A stretch of DNA of 64,000 bases from Pseudolabrys sp. (lineage in GTDB: Bacteria > Pseudomonadota > Alphaproteobacteria > Rhizobiales > Xanthobacteraceae): the NCBI GenBank assembly GCA_030655215.1, contig JAURVZ010000086.1, forward strand, positions 62,001 through 126,000. Reading direction: 5' to 3'. The first letter of the stretch is position 1, and the number at the start of each line of letters is the position of its first letter. Of this stretch, positions 8,401 to 17,003 are shown piece by piece. Under the pieces are notes generated by a model. The model made no database searches. It was not told the DNA's origin and worked only from the letters and a program-made list of their open reading frames with translations. A program made the position numbers and the translations under genes.

Positions 8401-9144
8401 ATGGATGCGCTCGCCTACCGCAAGAAGATCGGCATCGTCGTGCCGTCGACCAATACGATTGTCGGTCCTGAGTGCGAGGATCTGCGCCCGCGCGGCGTCA
8501 CCAATCATGTCGCGCGCCTGACGCTGAAGCCGCAGACTATCCAGGCCGACGACAAGGGTTATCTCGCCCACGTCCAGGCCATGCGCGACGGCATCGGTCC
8601 GGCGATCGATCAGGTCATGACCTGCAAGCCGGATCACGTGATCATGGGCGTCGCAATCGAGGCCTTCACCGGTGGTGTCGCCGGCGGCGATGCGTTGCAG
8701 AAGGAACTCGAGACGCGCGCTGGCGTCGGCGTTTCGATGGGCTCGACCGCAGGGGTCGCTGCGCTGCGCAAGTTTGGCGCCAAGCGCATCGCGGTTCTGA
8801 CGCCGCATCAACCGAAGGGCGACGAGACTGTCAGTACCTATTTGCTCGAGGCCGGCTTCGAGATCGTCCGGCTCATTGGCATGAAGTGCGCATCGCCCTT
8901 CGCTATTGCCGAGATCCAGCCCGATCAGTTGCGCAAGGTTCTCACCGAGATCAATGGCGACGATGTCGATGCGATCCTGCAGGTCGGCACGAATCTTGCG
9001 AATGCAGCGGTGGCGGCGGAGGCCGAGCGCTGGTTCAACAAACCCGTGCTGTCGATGAATGTCGTGACCTATTGGGATGCGCTGCGCCGTTGCGGCATTG
9101 AAGACCGGGTCTACGGCCACGGCCGTGTCCTGGAAGAGTTTTAG
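8401..9144 (+). CDS. Maleate isomerase / Asp-Glu racemase-fold protein without the active-site cysteines
   Basis: A 247-residue member of the aspartate/glutamate racemase superfamily, nearest to maleate cis-trans isomerase by pattern: the N-terminus RKKIGIVVPSTNTIV, then VLSMNVVTYWDALR near the end. Family enzymes use one or two cysteines. At the first position this protein reads MGVAIEAFTGG (about residues 83-93) and at the second ILQVGTNLA with Gly196, so both appear lost. It is thus unlikely to be an ordinary maleate isomerase. ATG 8401 follows AAGAGG; a TTG six bases earlier is less likely. It lies between the MaoC and FAD-monooxygenase genes. Confidence 0.82.
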   Translation: MDALAYRKKIGIVVPSTNTIVGPECEDLRPRGVTNHVARLTLKPQTIQADDKGYLAHVQAMRDGIGPAIDQVMTCKPDHVIMGVAIEAFTGGVAGGDALQKELETRAGVGVSMGSTAGVAALRKFGAKRIAVLTPHQPKGDETVSTYLLEAGFEIVRLIGMKCASPFAIAEIQPDQLRKVLTEINGDDVDAILQVGTNLANAAVAAEAERWFNKPVLSMNVVTYWDALRRCGIEDRVYGHGRVLEEF

Positions 9145-9152
9145 GAAGCAGA

Positions 9153-10346
9153 ATGTCAGACCGGCGCGTAATCATTTGTGGTGCCGGTCCTTCCGGACTG
9201 ACTGCGGCCTTGTTTCTGTCGCGGGCCGGCGTGCCGGTGACGGTGCTGGAGAGCCGCGAGGGGCTGTATGACGACCCGCGCGCGGCAACGTTTCATCCGC
9301 CGACGATGGAAATGTTCGCCGAGAGCGGCGTCACCAAGCGCCTGCACGAACTCGGCATCCTGTGTCCGCGCTGGCAATTCCGCGGCCGCGACGAGGGCAT
9401 CATCGCTGAATTCGATCTCGGCATTCTCGCCGACGTTACGCCGTATCCGTATCGCCTGCAATGCGAGCAGCACAAGCTGGTCGCTGTCCTCGCCGACATA
9501 TTGGCCGGGTTCAGCACCTGCGACATTCATTATGGCGCGACCGTCGAGACTGTGTCGCAGACCTCTGACGGCGTGACGGTCACGACTGCCGACGGCACAG
9601 AGTATCAGGGTGCATATGTCATTGGCGCCGATGGTGGCCGCAGTGTCGTGCGCAAGTCGCAGGACATCGATTTCGCCGGCTTCACCTATCAGGAGCGCTT
9701 TCTCGTCATCACGACGCCGACCGACTTCGAGCAGCAGGGCTTTGCTCTTAGTTGCTACGTGTCGGATCCGGCCGAATGGTGCGCGCTGTTCAAGGTGCCG
9801 GGCGCCGGCCCGCCGGGCATCTGGCGCGTTGTGTTTCCAACCAAGCCGGAACACACGGCGGAGGAATTGCTCGATTTCGCCTCCGCGCAGCAGCGCTTGC
9901 AGGGCTTCATCCCGCGCGAGCAGCCCTACAGCATCGTCCACACCAATCTTTACACCGTGCATCAGCGCGTTGCGTCGACTTATCGCAGCGGCCGCGTTCT
10001 GCTCGCCGGCGACGCCGCACATGTCAATAATCCTCTCGGCGGCATGGGCATGAATTTCGGCATCCACGACGCCGTCAGCGTCGCCACCAAGCTTGCCCGC
10101 GTGCTCAACGGCGAGAGCGATGAGTTGCTCAATCTCTATGATCGGCAGCGCCGCCATGTCGCCAATGCGTTCCTGCAGGCAATGACGATCCAGAACAAGC
10201 GTGTGCTGGAAGAGAAAGACCCGGTGCAGCGTGACATGCGCCTGAATGAAATGCGCGAAACAGCGAAGGACCCCGCCAAGGCGCGCACCTTCCTGCTGCG
10301 CACGGCGATGTTTGAAGGAATCTGGGCGGCTGAAAAGGTCGCTTGA
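9153..10346 (+). CDS. FAD-dependent aromatic-ring hydroxylase-type monooxygenase
   Basis: A 397-residue group A flavin monooxygenase of the p-hydroxybenzoate hydroxylase fold. The dinucleotide motif is CGAGPSGLTAALFLSRAG at the N-terminus, the DG-type motif is YVIGADGGRSVVR, and the FAD ribityl motif GDAAHVNNPLGGMGMNFG follows. These enzymes use NAD(P)H and O2 to hydroxylate aromatic or heteroaromatic acids. It starts 8 bases after the preceding gene with AGGAAG upstream. As the only ring-oxygenating enzyme in the cluster, it is the best clue that the substrate is aromatic or heterocyclic. Confidence 0.92.
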   Translation: MSDRRVIICGAGPSGLTAALFLSRAGVPVTVLESREGLYDDPRAATFHPPTMEMFAESGVTKRLHELGILCPRWQFRGRDEGIIAEFDLGILADVTPYPYRLQCEQHKLVAVLADILAGFSTCDIHYGATVETVSQTSDGVTVTTADGTEYQGAYVIGADGGRSVVRKSQDIDFAGFTYQERFLVITTPTDFEQQGFALSCYVSDPAEWCALFKVPGAGPPGIWRVVFPTKPEHTAEELLDFASAQQRLQGFIPREQPYSIVHTNLYTVHQRVASTYRSGRVLLAGDAAHVNNPLGGMGMNFGIHDAVSVATKLARVLNGESDELLNLYDRQRRHVANAFLQAMTIQNKRVLEEKDPVQRDMRLNEMRETAKDPAKARTFLLRTAMFEGIWAAEKVA

Positions 10347-10364
10347 TTGTCAATGGAGCGGCAC

Positions 10365-11336
10365 ATGACGACGCGACGCATCTTTTTGAAGAGCACATTG
10401 GCCGCCGGCATGGCTGCGGCGCTGCCTCTGCCCGCTTTCGCCGCTGATTGGCCGAAGCGCCCGGTCAAGCTCATCGTGCCCTTCGCCGCTGGCGGCAACA
10501 CGGATGGCATTGCGCGCCTGATTGGCCAGCATCTCAGCGCCAAGCTTGGCGAAACCTTCGTCGTTGAAAATCGCCTCGGCGCCGGCGGCATCATTGCCGC
10601 CAGCATGGTCGCGAAATCGGCAGCGGATGGTTATACGTTGTTGATGGCGGCGCTGCCGCAGATCGCCATCCTGCCGGTGATCGAGAAGGTCGACTACGAT
10701 GCCGTGAAGGACTTCACGCCGATCAGCAATGTCGCCAGCAATCCGTTCTGCCTGGTGGCGCATCCGGACTTCGAGCCGAAGACGCTGCAGGACTTCGTCG
10801 CCTATGTGAAGGCGCGTCCCGGCAAACTGTCATATGCCTCGGGTGGCAGTGGCAGCCTCAGCCACCTGACGATGGTTCTGTTCCTGCAACGCGCCGGACT
10901 GGATATGGTGCACGTGCCTTACAAGGGCGGCGCGCCGGCGATTGCCGATGTCATGGGCAACCACGTGCCGGTCTATTTCGGCAATCTGTCCGAGGCGCTG
11001 CCGCAAGCCGGCAAGGGCCTGCGCGCGCTCGCCGTCTCCGGCGAGAAGCGTGCGTCGAAATTGTCCGATGTGCCGACCATTGCCGAGAGCGGCTTTCCGG
11101 GTTTCCGCTCGGAAACATGGAACGGCATCATCGCGCCGGCCGGCACGCCTCAGGCCATTGTCGATGTCGTCGCCGCGGAAGTCAGGGTCGCGCTGAAGGA
11201 CCAGACGACGCTGCAACGCCTCGACACCTATGGCGTCGATCCGATCGGCTCGACCCCGGCCGAGTTCGCCCAGACCATTGCCGCCGACATCGCGCAGTGG
11301 AGCGCGGCGATCAAGGCCGCGAATATTAAACTGTAA
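10365..11336 (+). CDS. Tripartite tricarboxylate transporter (Bug/TctC) substrate-binding protein
   Basis: A 323-residue periplasmic binding protein of the Bug family. The N-terminus carries a twin-arginine-like signal (TTRRIFLKSTLAAG, ending near PLPAFAAD). The mature start WPKRPVKLIVPFAAGGNTDG is diagnostic of the family, as is YASGGSGSLSHL. The ATG at 10365, preceded by TGGAG, is preferred over two slightly earlier starts. No TctA/TctB membrane genes are in the window, which is common for Bug proteins. They may use a distant permease or act as sensors. It follows the monooxygenase with 18 bases between, so it is probably in the same operon. Confidence 0.92.
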   Translation: MTTRRIFLKSTLAAGMAAALPLPAFAADWPKRPVKLIVPFAAGGNTDGIARLIGQHLSAKLGETFVVENRLGAGGIIAASMVAKSAADGYTLLMAALPQIAILPVIEKVDYDAVKDFTPISNVASNPFCLVAHPDFEPKTLQDFVAYVKARPGKLSYASGGSGSLSHLTMVLFLQRAGLDMVHVPYKGGAPAIADVMGNHVPVYFGNLSEALPQAGKGLRALAVSGEKRASKLSDVPTIAESGFPGFRSETWNGIIAPAGTPQAIVDVVAAEVRVALKDQTTLQRLDTYGVDPIGSTPAEFAQTIAADIAQWSAAIKAANIKL

Positions 11337-11528
11337 GGCCCGGCAGCGCTCTACTCGGCCTGGCCTCGGCTGCATGAATGTGATTTCGCTGTGCGGAACG
11401 GCGTGGATTGGCTATGGCGAAACCCGGATGCCACTGCAATCATTCTGCGGCGGTCCCGGACCGCTCGGTGTTGAACGAGGCGGATTACCCGATGCCTGTT
11501 CGTAGAGAACCGAAGTAAGAGGTGCGCC
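11337..11528 (+). other. Intergenic gap within the catabolic cluster
   Basis: 192 bases without a convincing gene. A ribosome site (AAGTAAGAGG) just before 11529 serves the next gene. No strong hairpin or clear promoter was found, so the genes on both sides may still be co-transcribed. Confidence 0.4.
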
Positions 11529-12476
11529 ATGGCGGAAGCCCAAACCACATACCCCGATACAGTGCCGATGCCGCCTTTGACACGGCCGGATGAGGTGGCA
11601 GCGCTGCTTGTCGGCGCAGTTGACCTGCATTGCCACAGCGGCCCAGCGGCAATGCCGCGCATTCTCGACCATCATGAAGAGCTGCTGGATGCGGCGAAGG
11701 CCAAGTTCAGCGCCGTTCTGTACAAGGATCACTTCTACCCCGGCATGGCGCACGCGATCATTCTCGAGAAGCTGTTTCCTGAACTCGGCGTGAAACTGTT
11801 CTCCGGCGTGGCATTGAACAATGCATCGGGCGGCATCAACCCGCATGCCGTCGATCATGCCATCAAGCTGGGCGGCAAGATCGTCTGGATGCCGACCCTG
11901 TCGGCGAAGAATCATCTCGACGAAATCGCGAGCGGCAAGGCCAAGACCTTTCCCAAGACTTCGAAGAAAATGCTCGATGCCGAGCCGCTGACCGTGCTGG
12001 ACGCCAACGGCAATCTGACCGACGAGACCAAGAAGGTCATCGACCTGATTGCCGAGGGTGACATCATTCTCGCCGGCGGCCATTTGCATGTCAGCGAGCA
12101 GCACAAGATGTTTGACGAAGCGATCAAGCGCGGCGTCAAGAAAATGCTGGTCAATCACCCGACCTATATCGTCGGCTTCAAGGATGAGGACATCCGGCAG
12201 CTGGCCGGGAAGGGCGTCAAGATGGAGCATTCCATCTGCATGTTCATCGACGGCAAATCGAAGAAATTCAGCGCCGGCGATATGGCGCATCTCATCGAGG
12301 TTGCCGGCGTCGACAATACAATCTTGTGTTCCGACCTCGGCTTGCTGCATTCGCAGCGGCCGGTCGACGGCTACCGCAGCATCACGCAACTGCTGCTCGA
12401 CCTGCAAATGAGCCATTCGGACATCAAGAAGCTCATCAGCACGAACGCCGCCAAGATGCTCGACCTGCCCGAGTAG
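11529..12476 (+). CDS. DUF6282-type metal-dependent hydrolase (amidohydrolase superfamily)
   Basis: A 315-residue protein with metal-ligand patterns of TIM-barrel amidohydrolases: DLHCHSGPA near residue 36, GGHLHVSEQHK, MLVNHPTY and ILCSDLGLLHS, giving the successive His/His/His/Asp set. It has no signal peptide. The family (DUF6282) is conserved in organic-acid clusters but has no established substrate. Its position between the Bug-type binding protein and the Ldh-type dehydrogenase suggests hydrolysis or decarboxylation of a pathway intermediate. The assignment to the superfamily is firm; the family name is from recall of the pattern. Confidence 0.78.
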   Translation: MAEAQTTYPDTVPMPPLTRPDEVAALLVGAVDLHCHSGPAAMPRILDHHEELLDAAKAKFSAVLYKDHFYPGMAHAIILEKLFPELGVKLFSGVALNNASGGINPHAVDHAIKLGGKIVWMPTLSAKNHLDEIASGKAKTFPKTSKKMLDAEPLTVLDANGNLTDETKKVIDLIAEGDIILAGGHLHVSEQHKMFDEAIKRGVKKMLVNHPTYIVGFKDEDIRQLAGKGVKMEHSICMFIDGKSKKFSAGDMAHLIEVAGVDNTILCSDLGLLHSQRPVDGYRSITQLLLDLQMSHSDIKKLISTNAAKMLDLPE

Positions 12477-12535
12477 CGGGCCGCGACAAGGCAACGTGCG
12501 GCAACAATGCCGCCAGCCGGCGGGGAGGGAGCAGC

Positions 12536-13609
12536 TTGAGCATCGACGCGACTGAAAATACTGTTTCTGCGGCGGAAGCGGAAGCTTTTGTCACCGCTCT
12601 GCTGAGCAAAGCCGGCCTGCAGGATGCCGCAGCGGCCGGCGTCAGCCGCGCCATCGTCGATGCCGAACTTGCCGGGCTTTCGTCGCACGGCCTGTCTCAG
12701 CTGCCGATGTATGTCCGGCGGCTGCAGCTCGGCAGTGTGTCGACGGCGTCGCGCGCCGTTATTGTCGAAGATCGCGATGCGATTGCCGTGCTCGATGCGC
12801 AAGGCATGTTCGGACAATTGGCCGGCGATCAGGCGATGCAGATCGCCATTGAGAAGAGCCGGCGTTTCGGCGTTGGCGTTGTCGCCGTGCGCAACAGCTT
12901 TCACTTCGGTGCCGCCGGGCGCTTCGCCCAGCAGGCCAGCGACAGCGATTGCATCGGCATGGCCATGTGCAACACCAAGCCGATGATGCCGGCGCCGGGC
13001 GGCGCCGAGCGGCTGGTCGGCAACAATCCGCTTGCCGTCGGCATTCCGGCGAAAGACGGCGCGGATTTCCTGCTCGATATGGCATTAAGCGAAGCCGCCT
13101 TGGCCAAGGTGCGCATTGCCGACCGTGAGAACCGGCCGATCCCGGCGACATGGGCGGTCGACAAGGACGGCACGCCGACAACCGACGCCAAGGCGGCGAT
13201 TGCCGGCATGATGCTACCGGCCGGCGGCGCCAAGGGTTTCGGCCTCGCATTGGCCATCAATCTTCTGGCCAGCGGGCTAGCGCAGGGGCCCGGTGGCGAC
13301 GACGTGCCGTCAATGTATGACGATCTCGCCAAGCCTTTTGTTTGTTCGCTTCTGTTCATTGCTTTCGACATCGCGCACTTCCGCGGCGTCGATAGTCTGC
13401 GCGTCGATGTCGGCGCAGCGCTGAACCGGATGCGCCAGTCGCGGTCTCCGGGCGAGAGTATCCGCACACCGGGGCAGCGCAATGCGGAGAGCCGGCACCA
13501 GAAGGCCCAAGGCTTTGCTGTGCCGCGCTCTCTGGCCGACACACTGAATGCGCTCAGCCGCGATCTTGGCTTGAGCCTGCGCATGGCTGACGTGAAGGCG
13601 CCCAACTAA
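12536..13609 (+). CDS. Ldh-family (malate/L-sulfolactate type) NAD(P)-dependent dehydrogenase
   Basis: A 357-residue oxidoreductase of the Ldh/MdH2 family, which oxidises 2-hydroxy acids to 2-oxo acids and is unrelated to the Rossmann lactate dehydrogenases. The conserved histidine motif is NSFHFGAAGRFA. The pairs MSSHG-like GLSSHGLSQLP and GGAKGFGLALAINLL are also present. The start is a TTG at 12536 preceded by GGGGAGGGA. A much longer open frame begins at 12326 but runs through the preceding gene. The malate/sulfolactate branch often sits with SsuABC- or TTT-type uptake genes, as here. Confidence 0.9.
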   Translation: MSIDATENTVSAAEAEAFVTALLSKAGLQDAAAAGVSRAIVDAELAGLSSHGLSQLPMYVRRLQLGSVSTASRAVIVEDRDAIAVLDAQGMFGQLAGDQAMQIAIEKSRRFGVGVVAVRNSFHFGAAGRFAQQASDSDCIGMAMCNTKPMMPAPGGAERLVGNNPLAVGIPAKDGADFLLDMALSEAALAKVRIADRENRPIPATWAVDKDGTPTTDAKAAIAGMMLPAGGAKGFGLALAINLLASGLAQGPGGDDVPSMYDDLAKPFVCSLLFIAFDIAHFRGVDSLRVDVGAALNRMRQSRSPGESIRTPGQRNAESRHQKAQGFAVPRSLADTLNALSRDLGLSLRMADVKAPN

Positions 13610-13776
13610 CGCCGCTGGCGGCCGCGATAATTGTTGCGGTCCGCTTGCGTCTCAGCAATTTGGAATTGTTGTTGATTTACAATAACCTAGTGCGCCTGTA
13701 GGGTCCCGCTCTCTCCGCCAGCCTCCGCTCCTCCGGAGCCCCGGCCGGCGCCGCCTGCACGCCAAAGGTATTGCCC

Positions 13777-14778
13777 GTGAGTATTGGACTGATTGCGCTG
13801 CTCGACGATATTGCGGCGCTGGCCAAGGTGGCGGCCGCTTCGCTCGACGATGTCGCCAGCCAGGCAGTCAAAGCCGGCGCCAAGGCGGCCGGCGTCGTGA
13901 TCGACGATACGGCGGTGACGCCGGGTTATGTCATCGGGTTTTCCGCGAAGCGCGAATTGCCGATCGTCGGCAAGATCGCCGCCGGCTCGCTGCGCAACAA
14001 GCTGCTGATCCTGTTGCCGGCCGCTTTGGGCCTCAGCTATTTCCTGCCATGGCTGGTCACGCCGCTGCTCATGTTCGGCGGCGCCTATCTTTGTTATGAA
14101 GGCGCCGAGAAGGTCTATGAAGCGATCTGGCCGCACAGCGCGCATGCGCATGAGGCGAAGCTGGAAACAGTGGCGCTGAATACAACCTCGCTTGAAGACG
14201 AGAAAGTGGCCAGCGCGGTCAAGACCGATTTCATCCTGTCGGCCGAGATCATGGCGATTTCGCTGGCTGCGCTGCCGGTGTCCAATGTCTGGACGCAAGC
14301 GCTGGTGCTCGCTGTCGTCGGCATCGGCATCACTGTTGCGGTCTACGGCGTGGTGGCGCTGATCGTGAAGGCCGATGATGTCGGCCTTCATCTCGCCCAA
14401 AATACGTCGACCTCGGCGCTCGGCAGTATCAGCCGGGGCTTCGGCCGCGGCCTTGTGCTCGGCATGCCGTATTTTCTGAAAGTCCTCAGCGTTGTCGGCA
14501 CCGCCGCAATGATCTGGGTTGGCGGCGGTATCGTGCTGCATGGCATCGAGGCTTACGGCCCGCCGGCGATCCATCATGCGGTCGAAGGCGCCGCCAATGC
14601 CGTGGCGCAGGCGGTGCCGGCCATGGCCGGTGTCCTGCATTGGGCCGTTGTTGCCGCCATCTCCGGCGTGCTCGGTCTTATCATCGGCGCAGCACTGCTG
14701 CCGGTGGTCGAGCATGTCATCGCGCCGGCATGGCGCGCGTTGAAGGCCGCTTTGCCCTTTCGCAAGAAGAGCGTCTAG
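13777..14778 (+). CDS. DUF808 family inner-membrane protein (YedI-like)
   Basis: A 333-residue membrane protein. The N-terminus SIGLIALLDDIAALAKVAAA followed by SLDDVASQAVKAGAK is typical of DUF808/YedI. There are about seven hydrophobic segments and the conserved PLLMFGGAYLCYEGAEKVYE block. The function of the family is not established. GTG 13777, preceded by AAAGG, fits family starts better than the TTG six bases earlier. It appears to stand alone and converges on the methyltransferase gene. Confidence 0.9.
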   Translation: MSIGLIALLDDIAALAKVAAASLDDVASQAVKAGAKAAGVVIDDTAVTPGYVIGFSAKRELPIVGKIAAGSLRNKLLILLPAALGLSYFLPWLVTPLLMFGGAYLCYEGAEKVYEAIWPHSAHAHEAKLETVALNTTSLEDEKVASAVKTDFILSAEIMAISLAALPVSNVWTQALVLAVVGIGITVAVYGVVALIVKADDVGLHLAQNTSTSALGSISRGFGRGLVLGMPYFLKVLSVVGTAAMIWVGGGIVLHGIEAYGPPAIHHAVEGAANAVAQAVPAMAGVLHWAVVAAISGVLGLIIGAALLPVVEHVIAPAWRALKAALPFRKKSV

Positions 14779-14799
14779 GCGCGGCGGCCTTCACGCCGT

Positions 14800-15846
14800 T
14801 TACGGCCGCGCTTCCAGGATCATGTTGAACGGCGTTGCCGCCGCCTTGCGGAAGCGCGAGAAGCCGCCATCACGCACGACGTCGCCGATGCGTTTGGCGC
14901 CAGCCTGCGCACCGAGCGCCAGACCGACATCCTGGTTGAGAGCGGTCGGCACGCAGATGTGCGTCGAGCCGGCGTAGTAGACGCGGCCGACAGGATTGAG
15001 GTTGTCGGCAAGGCTATCGCCCGCCGCCGGCTCGACCAGCATCAGCGTGCCATCCTTCTTCAACGCCTTGCGAATATGCGCGACCGCACCGACCGGATCG
15101 CCCATGTCATGCAAGGCATCGAACATGGTCACCAGATCAAAATCGCCGCCAGCGAAGTCCTGTGCCTTGGCGACCTCGAAGCGGATGTTCTTTTCACCGT
15201 TCACCCGCTCGCTCGCATGAGCGATCGAACCCTCGTGATAGTCGATGCCGATGAATTCCGAGTTTGGGAAGGCCTTGGCCATCAGCTGCGTTGAGATGCC
15301 GTGGCCGCAGCCGACATCGGCCACCTTGGCGCCGCGTTGCAGCTTGGCAATCACGCCATCCAGCGCCGGCAACCATTCACCGATCAGGTTGGCGCGATAG
15401 CCGGGCTCAAAGAAACGGGCAATGCCGCAGGACAGGCAGTTGCAATGCTCGTCCCAGTGAATGCCTTTGCCGGTCTTGAACGCCTCGGCGAGCTTCGGTT
15501 CGTCACTGTAGACGGCTGACATCACATTGAAGCCGCCGAGCATGAAGACCGGGCTGTCCTCGATGGCGAACACCGCCGCCTGCTCGGGCGACATCGAAAA
15601 CTTGCCGGTTTCCCAGTCGTAATCGACGAAGCGCGATGCCGCCTGGGCACAAAGCCACTCGCGCACATAGCGCTCATGCGTGCCGGTTTTCGTCGCCAGT
15701 TCGTCCGGTGTCGCAGGGGCTTCGGCCAGCGCACGGAAAAGGCCGAGCTTGTCGCCGAGGATCACCAAAGCGCCGTTCGACGCAGCGCCGAGTTCGTTGA
15801 CCACGGTGCCGAGCAACAGCTCGAGCTTGCTCATATCCAGATTCAT
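14800..15846 (-). CDS. SAM-dependent methyltransferase, Rv2258c-like
   Basis: A 348-residue class I methyltransferase. An N-terminal winged-helix region (about residues 1-95, with ALVILGDKLGLFRALAEAP) precedes the Rossmann domain. The SAM motif VADVGCGHGISTQLMAKAFP and the acidic loop FIGIDYHEGS are present. This arrangement matches Mycobacterium Rv2258c and its relatives, whose substrate is unknown. ATG 15846 with GAGGTAGAGA upstream is preferred to an earlier start 30 bases upstream. A 7-bp GC inverted repeat (14779-14785 with 14805-14811) lies at its 3' end, where it converges with the DUF808 gene. Confidence 0.9.
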   Translation of the reverse strand: MNLDMSKLELLLGTVVNELGAASNGALVILGDKLGLFRALAEAPATPDELATKTGTHERYVREWLCAQAASRFVDYDWETGKFSMSPEQAAVFAIEDSPVFMLGGFNVMSAVYSDEPKLAEAFKTGKGIHWDEHCNCLSCGIARFFEPGYRANLIGEWLPALDGVIAKLQRGAKVADVGCGHGISTQLMAKAFPNSEFIGIDYHEGSIAHASERVNGEKNIRFEVAKAQDFAGGDFDLVTMFDALHDMGDPVGAVAHIRKALKKDGTLMLVEPAAGDSLADNLNPVGRVYYAGSTHICVPTALNQDVGLALGAQAGAKRIGDVVRDGGFSRFRKAAATPFNMILEARP

Positions 15847-15966
15847 CGTCTCTACCTCAATGGGGGATGGCGTCATGTCGCGCCGTTGCGGCAGGGCTTA
15901 GCGCTTGCCGCCGCGGCGGGGTGAGAGGCAGAATGGCCGCCTCCGTGCCATTTGAGCCAAAGCCGC

Positions 15967-17003
15967 ATGCGCCAGAAGCCCGTCAGCGTCAGCATTCCGG
16001 TGTTTGCCGAGTGCGACCCGTCGATCATCTACGGCGTGTTCGACACTTTGTGGGCCGCCGGCCGCGCGTGGGAGAACTTCCCGGGGGGCGGGCCGGATGC
16101 GCTGTTCGAGCCGCGGCTGGTCGGCGTTGACGACAAGCCGTTGCAGTTGATTACCGGTGTCAGCATCATTCCGCAGGACACGATCAAGGCGGTGAAGAAG
16201 ACCGATATCGTCTTTGTGCCGAATGTGCTGATCAGTGGTGCGCAGTCGCCGAGCTTGCTCGACCGCCGGCTGATTGCCTGGATCAAGCGCATGCACCAGC
16301 AGGGCGCCCAGCTTTATGCGGCATGCGGCGGCGCGATCGTTCTGGCCGAGACCGGCTTGTTGAACGGACAGGAGGCGACGACGCATTCGTCCTACGCGCC
16401 TTTGTTTCGCAAGCATTATCCGACTGTGACGTTGCGGGTCGAGCGCATCCTGGTGCAGAGCGGCGCCGCGCAAAGCCTGGTGTGCGGCGGCGGCGCGTCG
16501 TCATGGCAGGATCTGGCGCTGCTCTTGGTCGCCAAGCACGGCGGCACCGAAGAAGCGATCCGCATGTCCAAGCTGTTTCTCTATCAATGGCACCGCGACG
16601 GCCAATTGCCCTATGCGTCCATGATCCAGAATGTGATCACGGCGATGCCGTCATCCTGCATTGCCAGCAATGGATCGCGCAGCACTATGAGCGGCAGGAC
16701 ATCGTCGGCGAATGCGTGCGGCAATCGGGGCTGGCGAAGCGCAGCTTTGACCGGCGTTTTCGCGCCGCGACCGGCTATTCGCCTTTGTCCTACGTGCAGA
16801 CCTTGCGCGTCGAGGAGGCGAAGCAGTTGCTGGAAACGAGCGCAGCGGCGGTCGAGAAAATCGGCCGTGAGGTGGGATACGAGGATGTCGCGTCGTTCCG
16901 GCGCTTGTTCAAGAAGGTCACCGGCATCGCGCCGGGCGACTACCGGCGCAGCTTTCAGTTGCCGGCCGTTGTCGGCAAAGCTGCGGGACAAGCCCGCCGC
17001 TAG
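15967..17003 (+). pseudogene. GlxA-type AraC-family regulator disrupted by a frameshift
   Basis: The first part (about 225 residues from ATG 15967) is the DJ-1/PfpI-like sensor domain of GlxA-type regulators, with CGGAIVLAETGLLNG and VCGGGASSWQDLALLLV. The AraC-type DNA-binding domain (RQSGLAKRSFDRRFRAATGY and VGYEDVASFRRLFKKVTGI) continues in a different frame and ends at 17003. The switch lies near 16635-16645, consistent with loss of one base. Without the shift the protein would be about 345 residues, normal for the family. No slippery run is visible, so a real mutation or a sequencing indel is more likely than programmed frameshifting. It abuts the sugar transporter genes, which it may once have controlled. 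Confidence 0.85.

Noticed and set aside
12326-12535. N-terminal extension of the Ldh-type dehydrogenase
   Set aside because: It lies inside the preceding hydrolase gene and reads as Arg/Ala-rich noise. A good ribosome site precedes the TTG at 12536.
14779-14811. Terminator between the DUF808 and methyltransferase genes
   Set aside because: There is only a 7-bp stem with a 19-base loop and no T-tract; too weak to list as a terminator.
16620-16660. Programmed ribosomal frameshift in the GlxA-type gene
   Set aside because: No homopolymer or slippery heptamer and no adjacent stable hairpin are visible. Mutation or an indel error is simpler.
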